DNA from: Dryas octopetala | Lineage: Eukaryota; Streptophyta; Magnoliopsida; Rosales; Rosaceae | Direction: 5' to 3' | NCBI GenBank assembly: GCA_963921425.1 | Contig: OY992836.1 | Coordinates: forward strand, 18,369,614 to 18,433,613 | DNA: 64,000 nt | Notes under the pieces: generated by a model | Told to the model about the DNA's origin: nothing | Databases searched by the model: none | Seen by the model: only the letters and a program-made list of their open reading frames with translations | Shown: one piece after another, positions 17,096 to 27,435 of the stretch | Layout of the letters: the number at the start of each line of letters is the position of its first letter | Position numbering within the stretch: the first letter of the stretch is position 1 | Program-made: the position numbers and the translations under genes

Positions 17096-18370
17096 CAGAC
17101 CTGGCAAACGGGTCGTGTTTTGCGGGTTCGGGTCAAACACGACACGATCCGTTAAGGTTAACGGGTTGACACGACATGACTCGTTAAACTACGGGTGACA
17201 AAAATCCCAACACGAACACGACCCGTTTTCTTAACGGGTGAACACGACACGACCCGTTCTATCCGTCAAGAAAATAAATATTTTTAAACAAAATTATAAT
17301 TAATATGTCTTACAAATTACAATACTCCAAAAATTACAGAAATTACAGACTCCACACCGATCCATCGGACAAATATACATAGGAGACTAATTTTCAAAGA
17401 ATACCCAATCCTTGGTAAAACCTTTCTTTCTATTTCTATCTCTACTTCTGTCACCCTTCTTCTCGTATTTTTGCTGCAACCCAACATGAAGAGTATGATT
17501 TAAGATCAAAATATCAAATATTCTAAAAAAATGACAGTTTTTTACAAATTCAATTAGCTAAGAATTTCATTTCCCAGTGGAGAGTAAATGCAAAAATTCT
17601 AATTTGAATTCTAATTACCGTTTTCCTTCAGAATTCTAAGCAAACATTTATATATATATATCTAAAAATATATATGTGTACCTGCGATACAGAGGGTGAT
17701 GATGCCAACTATGAATAGTAGTAATTGGATTCTCATCTTCTGGAAATCCATGGGGTCGTTTCTACACAGAGAGAGAGAGAGAGAAACAAAGCTGAGAGAA
17801 ATGGCTTCGTTCGACCCGTACGACATCGACGACGAAGAACTCAACGCGTACGACAACGATGGCGACGAACTCAGCTTGCAGATGCTTTGGTTCAAGCTCA
17901 CCCTGTGCTCTTCTTCTTCGAGTCGACACGCCCCGAAGCCATCGATCCAAGCTCTAGTGAGAGATTGAGTGTCGATCACATCGTCCGAAGCCTTCTTCTG
18001 CTCTCTCGCTGAGTCTCGCACTCTGGTTTAAGGCTTCAAGCCTTCTCTGAGTTGTGGACTTTTGGGTTTGTTAAGAGATTTGAGAGATTGAGAGAGAGAG
18101 AGAGAGTTGGGGGAAGGCGGCTGAGTGAGTGTTGAAGTGAAATTAGGTTAGGGTTGTTTTTGTTAAGTATATGAAATTACTTAAATGCCCTTATTTCTTA
18201 ACGGGTCTAACGGGTTTCGCGGGTTGGCACTGACACGACCCGTTATCTTAATGGGTTGTTATTGGGTCAACACGATTTTGACACAACCCATTAAGCTCCA
18301 ACCCAAACTCGCAAATTTACGGGTCGTTCCGAGTCGTGTTAACGGGTCGTGGCAAGTTTTGCCGAGTCTA
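17096..18370. mobile_element. Non-autonomous hAT-like element inside copy B
   Basis: The left end reads CAGACCTGGCAAACGGGTCG. The right end, in reverse complement, reads TAGACTCGGCAAAACTTGCC. Both ends carry many subterminal copies of ACGGGT, CGGGTT and CACGAC, as is usual for plant hAT elements that end in CAGACCTGGCAAA-like sequence. The flanks are GCTAGAG on the left and GCTAGATG on the right, an imperfect version of an 8-base target duplication. No transposase frame is present. The middle contains a gene-derived exon at 17682-17751 and a CT/GA-rich leader-like tract. The superfamily call rests on the termini and could be refined by comparison with full elements. Confidence 0.7.
17682..17751 (-). 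pseudogene. Captured first exon with signal-peptide-like sequence
   Basis: On the minus strand, an ATG at 17751 opens MDFQKMRIQLLLFIVG..., a short basic N-terminus followed by a hydrophobic core ending LCIA, like a secretory signal peptide. The exon ends in GCAG followed by gtacac, a plausible donor. Upstream is a CT-repeat tract of the kind common in plant 5' UTRs. Joined at the nearest acceptor (near 17474) the frame stops after a few codons. This looks like a promoter plus first exon picked up by the surrounding hAT-like element. The parent gene is not recognised. Confidence 0.5.
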
Positions 18371-18679
18371 GCTAGATGTGGGCTGTGGGTATTTAATTAT
18401 ATATGACCAAAACGAGTTTATTTAGGGTAACACAATAATGCCAAAATTTGATATCAATTACAAACCTTAAGGCTCGTTTGGTTGGTGGATTTGTAGCTTG
18501 GGAATGGTATCGATCAGATTCTATATTTTCATGTTTGGTTAGCACATTTAGGAAAATGTGTTACTTTGTACATAGGTATCTCAAACCCATGAAGGGATAA
18601 TTTGAAACCCTTGCCCCTTGGATATGTTATTCCTATCATATGGGATTCTTATTACTTTACAAACTAAACATGAGAATGA
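18371..18679 (+). repeat. Tandem duplicate, copy B right part
   Basis: The sequence resumes at gctagatgtgggctgtggg immediately after the transposon and follows copy A to catgagaatgac. The left part of copy B lies at about 17018-17095. Beyond 18679 the sequence continues into DNA absent after copy A, so copy A ends at the duplication breakpoint. Confidence 0.9.
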
Positions 18680-18808
18680 CAATAATTTCTTAGTTATCAT
18701 TCCTGGCATTTTCAGATATTGTAATGGAAAGTGATTATTCTCATCTCCTTATAATAAGCATGGGTACGATATTCCTAAAGAACTCATTTCGCGAATCAAA
18801 TAGGACTT
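18469..18808. mobile_element. Possible small TIR element cut by the duplication
   Basis: The left end AAGGCTCGTTTGGTTGG and the right end in reverse complement AAGTCCTATTTGATTCG are similar, as in common plant MITEs. Copy A contains only the left half of the same sequence (from about 16798), so the duplication breakpoint falls within this element. Target duplications are not clear. Confidence 0.4.
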
Positions 18809-20733
18809 GACTATGTTATCTAAAATAATAATCAGTCATCTATTGACAATAACTATTTGAATAAAAAGAATACTTGTGTAGAACTGACATATATATTTAT
18901 GTATCTATCTCTAACATTCTATGAACTAGATCTATTAGGTAATGACAAATAGATACATAGAATACATCCGCCCTCTTATTGAAGTTTGAGAAATGTTATC
19001 CACATTCTCTAATCTACCTTCTCCACCGACCTTCTCATTTATTATTCTCAATCTACAGTGTAAATTTATGATCAGAATCATTTTTTTTTTTTATCATTCT
19101 ATGAAGATAATCTCTGCAAAAAATCAATCAAATCAGACATCGTTTACTTATGTAACTATGATCAAATAAACAGATGGTTTTGATAACAATTTGATTCACC
19201 GTTTATTTATATAATAATTATATAATCAAATGATTTTGATTTAATTGATTTTTTTTGAGATAATCTTTAAAGAATAATCTAAAAAATGAACTGTTCTGAT
19301 TATATAAATACACTACAGAATGAAAATAATAAATAAAAAAATCGATAGAGAAGATACATTGAAGAATGTGGATATCATTTCCCTTTAGTTTTTCTCCATT
19401 CGGAATGGCCCAACATTATGGGAAACTCCCACGTGGCAAGCTATCCTAATTATGTTAATATAGGATGGATGCATCATGCATAATAAGTTAACCCCCTATG
19501 TTTGTCTTAGTAGCACAATGATATATATCATCATCTGCCATGTGCACCGTTGTTGTTGGTTGCTTTAATAATGATTTTTTTTTTTTTTTTGGCCAAAGTT
19601 GCTTTAATAAATAATGATGTTGAACGATAGAGTGTAATAAAGAAGCTGGATAAGAGACGCGTCAAGTCCTAGCTAGATTTATTTTCTTCTTCTTGTTCTT
19701 TTTTTTTTTTTGTTGATCACACTTGCCTATTACTCTATAGTTTCTATTAGTATCAGATTGTTTCGAAGAAATTAATAAGAAGTTTCTAGGCCTCATCTGA
19801 AAAGCGGATAACAAATTATCCTTTGGCAGTGGACGATGAAGGCAAAACTAGACATAGCATTTTTTATGGGCATGAGATTGATTGGCCATGGGCCCATGCA
19901 TGGCCCATAGGATCGAGCTAGCAGCAATGTTATTGTCAGACATAATTGACAGCTTCTTGTATATTATCAGAAAATGTAGGACCAATTAAAAAAAGACACC
20001 TTCATACTCTAGCATAGTTTTGAATGAATATATAGTTGAGGTTCACAGTTTAATAACCGAATACATATATACATTATGAGCGTTGTTACATTGTTTAACA
20101 AAGAATCGGTGAAAGAGATGGCCAGCTTTCGCATTAAAAAAAAAAAAGTAAAGTATAGTGGTTTATGAAGTGTTGAACTTCTTTACTTATTATTCATTTG
20201 TTTTACGTTAGATGTTTCAATTTCATTCTTAACATTAGAGCCGATTATACACATACTAAACTTAACATTCACCAATACAAATATACATGATATACTCCAA
20301 CTATACTTAAATATAAGAGAATAGTTTAAATTAGAATAATGTGTGTGTAATCATGCATCAGATAAGTAAGGAGTAATCTATTGATATGTAACGTATAAAA
20401 CCATACACACTAGTGTTGGGACCGTTTAGTTTGGTGAATTCCTACACTTGGCTAATTGGGCTATTGGCCTGTGTGGACCTATCAACTAGCTTACGCACAA
20501 CAAGTAGTATGAGAACTGCAAGGCAAAATTATATAAAATTGACATGTAAGTAGTAAATACAAAACAGTTTAAAACTTCATAATGATATAAAAATTAAAAA
20601 AATTTTTATAAAGGTGCCAATAGTTCCAATAATACAAAAGATGAAAGTGTTATTAAGAATAATTAAGAAAGATAATTTTCCGTAATAACAATAGCAAATT
20701 CGAACACGTCCCGCACCACTGCCATCCCTTAGT
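18809..20733. other. Gene-free spacer around the hairpin element
   Basis: Apart from the hairpin element at 18988-19383, this stretch is AT-rich with T and A runs. I see no gene, RNA or further complete mobile element. Confidence 0.45.
18988..19383. mobile_element. Hairpin (fold-back) MITE
   Basis: The left arm gagaaatgttatccacattc and the right arm, in reverse complement gggaaatgatatccacattc, match; the similarity continues inward for well over 80 bases on each side (for example the words cttctc, atttattatt and ctaca-tgta). It is non-coding. A target duplication was not identified, so the superfamily is left open. Confidence 0.65.
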
Positions 20734-20742
20734 TTAAATATT

Positions 20743-21176
20743 GGGTTTATTTCATATTTAGTACCTAAACTTTGACCCTTGTCTTAATGTGGTATCTAAA
20801 CTTTTATTTGTCCCAATTGAGTACCTAAACTTTTATTTTGTGTCTAATAGATATCAAAATGAATTTTTATTAAAATTGTCAATAAAAATTAGGGGCAATA
20901 TAGTCAAAGTATATTTTAATTATTTTCTTTATATGTTTAAAATTATTAAAAAAAAAAACACAACAAACAAAAAAAATTAAAAATAAAAAATAAAAAATAA
21001 ATTTTTTGAAGTGACTATATTGCCCCTAACTTTTGTTGACAATTTTAACAGAAATTCATTTTGGTACCTATTAGACACAAAATAAAAGTTTAGGTACTCA
21101 ATTAGGACAAATAAAAGTTTAGGTACTACATTAAGACAATGGTCAAAGTTCAGGTATTAAATATGAAAAAAAACCC
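20743..21176. mobile_element. Mutator-like hairpin MITE with 9-bp target duplication
   Basis: The element begins GGGTTTATTTCATATTTAGT and ends ...ATGAAAAAAAACCC. Arms of about 170 bases are inverted copies, including the words TAGTACCTAAACTTT, TTTGTGTCTAATAGA and GGGGCAATATAGTCA. It is flanked on both sides by TTAAATATT (20734-20742 and 21177-21185). A 9-bp duplication with long inverted arms is diagnostic of non-autonomous Mutator-like elements. The AT-rich loop codes for nothing. Confidence 0.88.
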
Positions 21177-21185
21177 TTAAATATT

Positions 21186-22220
21186 TGTTTGTGTAAAAAA
21201 AAACAATAAAGAAAACAAGAGAAGAGAGTTTGTAGTTTTGTACCTTTGTGGTGGGCCTCAAAGCCCAAAGCCATACGCGGAATACCCCAACAAGTGGGTT
21301 TCTTGAACCGCAAGTACACGCAAATTCCCTTTGTGATTAGGGTCAAATCCCAAGTCAAAGTCACCATAATTTACCCGCCGCCGCTCAACAACTTGGTCCA
21401 CATCTTTGTCCTTGGAATCCCAAAAAACGTGGATCGTTCATCGTTGAATATCATATTCATTCATTTACTATGGTAAATATCTTTCATTTAATATGTTTGA
21501 ATTATCCTAGCTTTTGTGAGATTTATTTGGGTAGGTATAAGGTATGGAGTAGAAATTTATTTGTGGCATGTTGCCTATTAAAGTAGTTTTATTAATTCAT
21601 CCGAATTATAATTTTCAAATCCTATATTACAATTGTAGTTGTTGAGAAATCTAGTTAAAAAAATCGTGGATTGGGACTCTGTATTCAAGTTCAATCATTC
21701 CTCTTCCCGAATAAAAAAAAACTCTATATTGCAAAATTTCTGCCTATTTAACTCCAAATATAGCATCTTATTTTCTAATTTTTGAAAGCCTAGGTCTTAG
21801 TAGTTTGGTACTATTGTCACGCTGATATGTTTTTTATCCAAGTAAAGATTATAGTTCTTCAAAATAAATAAAACACATGGCATCATAACATTGGGAGGTT
21901 GTACAATACTACAAGACACGCATTACAACTATCCTTTTTTTTAAAAACCCCTGTTACAATAATTATACCGTGTTATTAAAATGTGTTTATTTGCCTTAAA
22001 AAAAAAAAAGTAACATGTTTATATTTACAACAAAAATAGAAAATAAGATTTTATTAGGTGATAATAGAAAATGAGATTTTATTTTTAGTTCTAGTGAAGT
22101 GTGTAGATACCCAAAAACTCCTGTCCTACATTATTCTTTTTCCAGCACTACAAGTCTGAATGTCTGATCTTGCATTTTTTTTTTTTTCATAGAAGATGAT
22201 TTGAATTACACTTCCTCATC
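21186..22220. other. Gene-free spacer
   Basis: The first 250 bases are less AT-rich (caaagcccaaagccatacgc and a cccgccgccgctc patch near 21375) and could be regulatory or relic sequence. No gene is supported. The rest is AT-rich. Confidence 0.4.
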
Positions 22221-23572
22221 TTATCCATATTGCTAGAGTTAGTTGTCAGACGCACCCCCCATCGTCAGACGTGTAAGCCCACACTTCTTTTCTGTACTCG
22301 CTCGCACTGTATAATGCCCCTTTCTTTAAAGCTGGAACAATCTCAGAATCTCAGAATCTCTTTCGTTCTGACGGAAGACGGATCAAAACCAGGGTTGCTT
22401 TCGCGAAGAAACCCTAAAAATAAAATCTAAGCTCTGGCTTCAAGGTATACAAATTAAAGCGGATAATTCGATTCTTTTTTGTTTTAATTGCTTTTTCAAT
22501 TTCTTTTCTTTCCGGACGTGCTTTGAATCTCCATGTGATATTCCAAGTTTGAACCACAAGGCAAGAATTTTTCTATTGGCTACTTGGGTCACAAAGATTG
22601 ACATGAATTTTCGCGCGGAGAAGTTGTTTTTGGGGACGCGAAAGATCGAAATGCTCCAACTCTTGGTGTCAATTTCAGTGCTTTGGTGTTCAGGAAATCG
22701 AAAATTGAAAAAAGGGGTTTTGGGTCTATTTTCATGGCTCTGCAAATGATAATTTTTTTGTTTGCTATTTTTAAAATTTTTTATTCGGTGGTTTTCTGTA
22801 GGAATTGTCTGTGTGATTGAGTTCTGTGTTGTAGATTTTAAATGGGTTTTGAGTTTTCTGTTATTGTTTTTACTTTTGCTCTGTATTTTCCAAAATTTGT
22901 TCCATTTTCATTGCATCAAATCCATAGCTATATTTGGTAAAACCGTGTTTTCTTCTTTTGGGAAGTTGGGTTTTTAGCGAGCCAAACCCAGTTCTTTTTG
23001 TGCGTGTCTATATTCATGAATGCTACAGGTGCTGTTGTACTTCTTTTTACCCTTACCTTTGTTTGGTTGCCAAGAAAACGGAACAGTATAAAAGGGAAAC
23101 ATTGAATTTTCTTGCTAGTTTCTATGAGAGATAGGAATTGTATGGACTCGGCCAAAGGATTGACTTTGCTGATGTCATTTCCCGGATCAGTTTCCAAGCA
23201 AAAATTTAGAGTCGTATACTCATAGTAATCTTTTCCTCTCATTTCTTGGCAACCGAACTTGTGTTGTATATCCGTAAAGCCATAGCTTTTTCTGCATTAT
23301 ATGTAATCAAAGTGACAATTTCCCTTTCCTGTGATTGTCAACGTCATTTATTTATTTCATTGAGGTTGCATATGATATGCCTAATAATTATATTATTCAT
23401 GTGTGTATTGCTTTCATCGATTAATTCTATTCTTATAAACTCTTCATGCACAGGCAGAAAGTACCCAACATATAGTCTGTTTCCACTTCCACTTTTTGGG
23501 CCTGGGATCATTCACAATTTTGTTTCCTTGTGAGTACTTGGCGCAACTGGCAAAAGATCTTTGAGTAATAAA
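22221..23572 (+). other. 5' UTR exons and leader intron of the following gene
   Basis: A leader exon probably ends at 22444 (cttcaag followed by gtatac). It carries GAAACCCTAAAAATAAAATC, a typical plant leader. The intron runs to the acceptor tgcacag at 23453, and the second leader segment reaches the ATG at 23573. The splice sites are inferred from consensus only; no coding frame is expected here. Confidence 0.45.
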
Positions 23573-25902
23573 ATGGCTGTGGCTTTTACCCAACTTTCAT
23601 GGTGGTTGTGGAGTGGAAAGCATAAAGAGCCTAGAATCTCCAATGGATCCTCTTTAAATTCCTCGCCTGACTCGGGTATGTGGGAATCTGATGCTTTAAA
23701 GTTTCCTTCGGTTAAAGGGGCCAATATCGCCGCCTCATCATCAAGAAAGGTGAAGCGCAAATGGCATAGTCGAGAAGAACGGAAAATTGATAGGGAGTAT
23801 GATGTTGTTCTCGTGCCATCTGAGGGAGGATGTGTTTCTGGTTCTGAGTCTGATGACTCAGATTGGTCAATTGGATGGTTGGAGCCTCATGGACCTGGGT
23901 TCCAGAGTGAAGATGATACAGACGATAGTTTTGCTGTGCTGGTTCCATGCTATGGGCGTGCTGTTCATGATATGGTGGAGAACTCAAGGAACAATATTTT
24001 GAGCACTGTTGGGAACATCCCAGATGGTTATTCAGATGGTAAGAGCTTTGATCTTATCTGCCTATTTATCTCTTCTTACAAGAAATGTTTTTCTAGCAAT
24101 GCTTTCATATATCCTGCTTAATGAAATACCATACCATAATCGATATGAAATGTTGTCATCAAACCTTTATTTTTAATGTCCAATACATTCTGATTATTGG
24201 CCGCCTTTAGAAAAGGGGCTTTTGCTTTCTGTTGATTTGACTTCTCAATCATTCCTCTGACGATAATGGCACATACTTACAGTCATTGAATATGTTGCTA
24301 ATAATTGTTATTATAGTAGAAAGAAAGCGGATTCTCATTATTAGGAGCTAACTGTATTTTGATGTTCTTGTCTCTGTGTTAGTATAAAAGCACTCTTTTC
24401 CTTTCATTTTTCTTTTGTAGGAATATCAAAGAGCTTCTCTCAAGTTAGTTATTCAACTGTTCAAATTTAACATGATTGGATAAATTCAGGAATATGCTAT
24501 GCAATGGTAGAATCCTCTGGAAAATGATAGAATTACCCGCTGTAGGAAAATGGCGTCATCCTTGACTTGATTGCCAATAGATATTGGCACCATCAGCTAT
24601 TCAATAAATAATTACATATTATATATATATATATAAATTTCGCTCAACTTGGTGAATCTTGACCTCCCCTATTGTTTTCCTGTCATTTTGTCTAGATTTT
24701 CATGCATACTTTTATGTTCAATTTTTAAATTTTACCAGTCATTGTGATGCTGCTACGGTTCAACTAAAACTATGACACTTTAAGTGAAATCTAATGGCAA
24801 TAAAAATAAGTAAAAACTGAGGAAGTGACTTTAAAAGAAATGGATGTGATCCCAAATATTTCTTGAAATTTTTTATAAGATATTGTCCAGATTCCAGAAT
24901 TTCTTATTCAGTTTGCAGTAAATAAGCTGGAACCTCTGATATGTTTAAGTAGATTTTTTTGGGTGCTGAATTTGTAGTTTGGCACCTATTATAGTGGTAG
25001 TGAAGTTCTCTATCTTTGGATGGAGACTTATTTGGATTGGAGTAGTTGGGAAGGGATGTTTGACTCAATTGATTGAGATATCTAATGATGAATTTGCCAT
25101 ATTTTGCCTTATCATAATTTTGCTTGGAATAGTCCTTGTTCCTTGCATTGGCATCTTGAGATCTCAGAGATACTGTAAGCAATAGATTCATTAGATTGAA
25201 TGGGGAATAGTCATCATGATCAAATGTTATTATCATTCTTCCTATTTGTGAATTGTGGCTGTTATCAGGAATTCATGGGCTTTGCTCATTGTTTATTCGT
25301 CTCATTATTTAATTAGAATTGCATACATGCTTTATCTCTTCATGTCTGCCTATTTCCTGTTTTCTTCATATGTTTAATCTTGGCTAGCATGTGAAAGTGG
25401 TGGTATTTGTTGGTTGGATTGTTGTTTGTGCTATTTGTAGCTCTGCTTTCTTGTTCAAACCCAATTGCATCTGAGCTGTGTGCAAAAGTAAATGTATTTC
25501 ACAGTAAAATGAATAATAGTTTTGAAAATTATAGAGGATAGGGAGTGGAGGTTCTGTGGGATAAAGTAAGATTTTGGACTTCACTTTGAGCTTTGGTTTC
25601 TTCTGAGTTTCGAGAATTATCTTTTTCTGTCTTTCTTGTAGATTTGAGGGTATACTTAAATAAGTTTTATCATTGTTTTTATACTGTTGTTAGCTGGACG
25701 ATGGGAAATTATAGGTTACTATTGTAATGTATGCAGCGGACAACATGTCTATAACTCTGTAGTTTTTTAAAATTATTAATGAAGTTTGTTTCTTACTTTC
25801 TTATAAAAAAATGCTGACTTGTTCCCTGCATTTTGCTTTAATTATTGTGCAGAGAGCAAGAAATATATGGAAGAGTGGCTCTCTTCTCTAAGGAACAGCT
25901 GA
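23573..25902 (+). CDS. Small acidic plant protein of unknown function
   Basis: Two coding exons, 23573-24038 and 25853-25902, join in frame (donor gtaaga, acceptor tgcag) to give 171 residues. The protein opens MAVAFTQLSWWLWSGK, continues with a Ser/Asn-rich stretch, a basic patch (RKVKRKWHSREERK) and an acidic Ser/Asp segment (SGSESDDSDWSIGW and SEDDTDDSF), and ends ESKKYMEEWLSSLRNS. No signal peptide or enzyme motif is visible. The long first exon, clean frame joining and a long leader intron indicate a real gene. I recall similar proteins in many dicots annotated only as uncharacterised, so no function is assigned. The start is the first in-frame ATG. The intron of 1.8 kb is AT-rich and without internal genes. 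Confidence 0.8.
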
Positions 25903-26460
25903 AGCCAGAGTCCTGCTGTCTTGACCACACAGATATATAAATAAGTAAAAGGGGAAAAGATGAATATGGGTACTGGCCTAGTTTGATGTTATTACTATTT
26001 TTAGAAGAGGACTGGCTGGTTAATGTTGGTCCAAGCTAATATAACTCTGAGTAGCAGACATATTGGAGGATTATAATGCCACTGTTGTTGCTGGAAGGTG
26101 GCTTGCTTTCATGCTGCTTCTGCCTTGGGCTTGGCTAGGAAGGAGTAGGCTGCAGCTGCCATTTTTCTTCACCCTTCAAAATTTGAGGATGGTGCTGTGT
26201 GATTTTTAAGTGTATAACTAAGAAACGAAAAAGAAAAAAAAAAAAAATTTTGGCTTGGGGAACTGTTGAGAAAATGAAGAAAAAAGAAAAACAGAAAAGA
26301 AAAGAAAAGAAAAGAAAAAAAAAGAGAAGATAGTGGGATGTGTGAATTTGCCTGACTTTGTGATTCTTCCATGTAAATATGCTGTACTTATGAGAAGCAG
26401 CTTAATGCTTCATTCTAATATTGTTGTAAATAACCTGTGAATAAAATATAATAAAAAAAA
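25903..26460 (+). other. Probable 3' UTR with poly-A signal
   Basis: The stretch after the stop of the small acidic protein ends in gtgaataaaatataataaaa near 26438-26455, which resembles a plant polyadenylation region. It contains no gene. Confidence 0.5.
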
Positions 26461-27389
26461 AAAAGTTGTACGTATTATGTGAATAGGCCAATGTCTCTCT
26501 CTCTCTCTCATTCTAATATTTACATATTATGTAAATATTATGTGAAATCGAATTTATTCAGGACTACTTTGAGCCCCCAGGTCACCCAAACACACCCTTG
26601 AACACATTAAATTTCTATTTGGAACCAACAGCAACAAAACTAGAAATGTATTGTTGAGGACAACGGTAGATGTGATTTGTCATGCAGTCCCAATCGTTAA
26701 TTTGATTGTCAATTAGAAACATGAATTAGAAAAGAAGAAAAAAAATAAAAATAAAAACTAGAAACATGAGTTGGGTGTAGAAGTTACGAATCAGTTAAAA
26801 TGTGAATATCTCAATAACATCTTACCAAAACTGAGCGGTATGTAGCTACTTATTATATCAGTAATAAGATACCAATCACTTCACGCGTATTTACCATGAA
26901 CATGAACCTAGAAGATGGTCTTTCGAAAAAGGGAAGACTTATTTAATTATTATAAGAACCAAAAAGGGAAGATGTGAATTAGAATCCAACTTGTTTCCCA
27001 AAAAAGAATTTGGCAAAACAAGAGAAGTGTACAAATCTGTAATGGGCACGCACTCACTCTTTTTCCTATGCTACCAACCAACTTGGCAAATTCAGCACTT
27101 GCCACGTGGACAGCCTCACTGAAGGCCTTTGTTGCAGTTTTGTTTGAGCTTTTCAAAAGAAGGATCCATTAACACCTATAATCCAGGCGAAGTATCCTCC
27201 CCGCCATGTCTGGTCCTCATTCTGCCATTTGCCAAAGCTTCTCAATTTTCCTTCATTCATGAATATTCATGATAATGATAATTATGGTTTGCATATGCTT
27301 TGGCTTTTTCTCTAATGGGTTCAATGAATCAATGTATTTGGCTTTTGTTTAATGGGTTGAATTTAATTTATTAATTGGCTTTCTTTAGG

Positions 27390-27432
<43 letters not shown>
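26461..27432. other. Upstream region of the NETWORKED gene
   Basis: AT-rich promoter-side DNA with a short CT run near 26494. A clear GA repeat at 27391-27431 ends one base before the NETWORKED start codon. No separate gene is supported. Confidence 0.5.
27391..27431 (+). repeat. (GA)n microsatellite abutting a start codon
   Basis: About 20 uninterrupted GA units end at the base before aATG of the NETWORKED gene at 27433. They probably form the end of its 5' UTR, where GA/CT tracts are common in plants and can bind BPC-type GAGA factors. Confidence 0.85.

Positions 27433-27435
<3 letters not shown>

Noticed and set aside
17696-18021. Overlapping frames on both strands within the hAT-like element (one beginning MASFDPYDIDDEELNAYD)
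   Set aside because: They overlap each other and the leader of the captured exon; none can be tied to a known family. Kept only as part of the capture finding.
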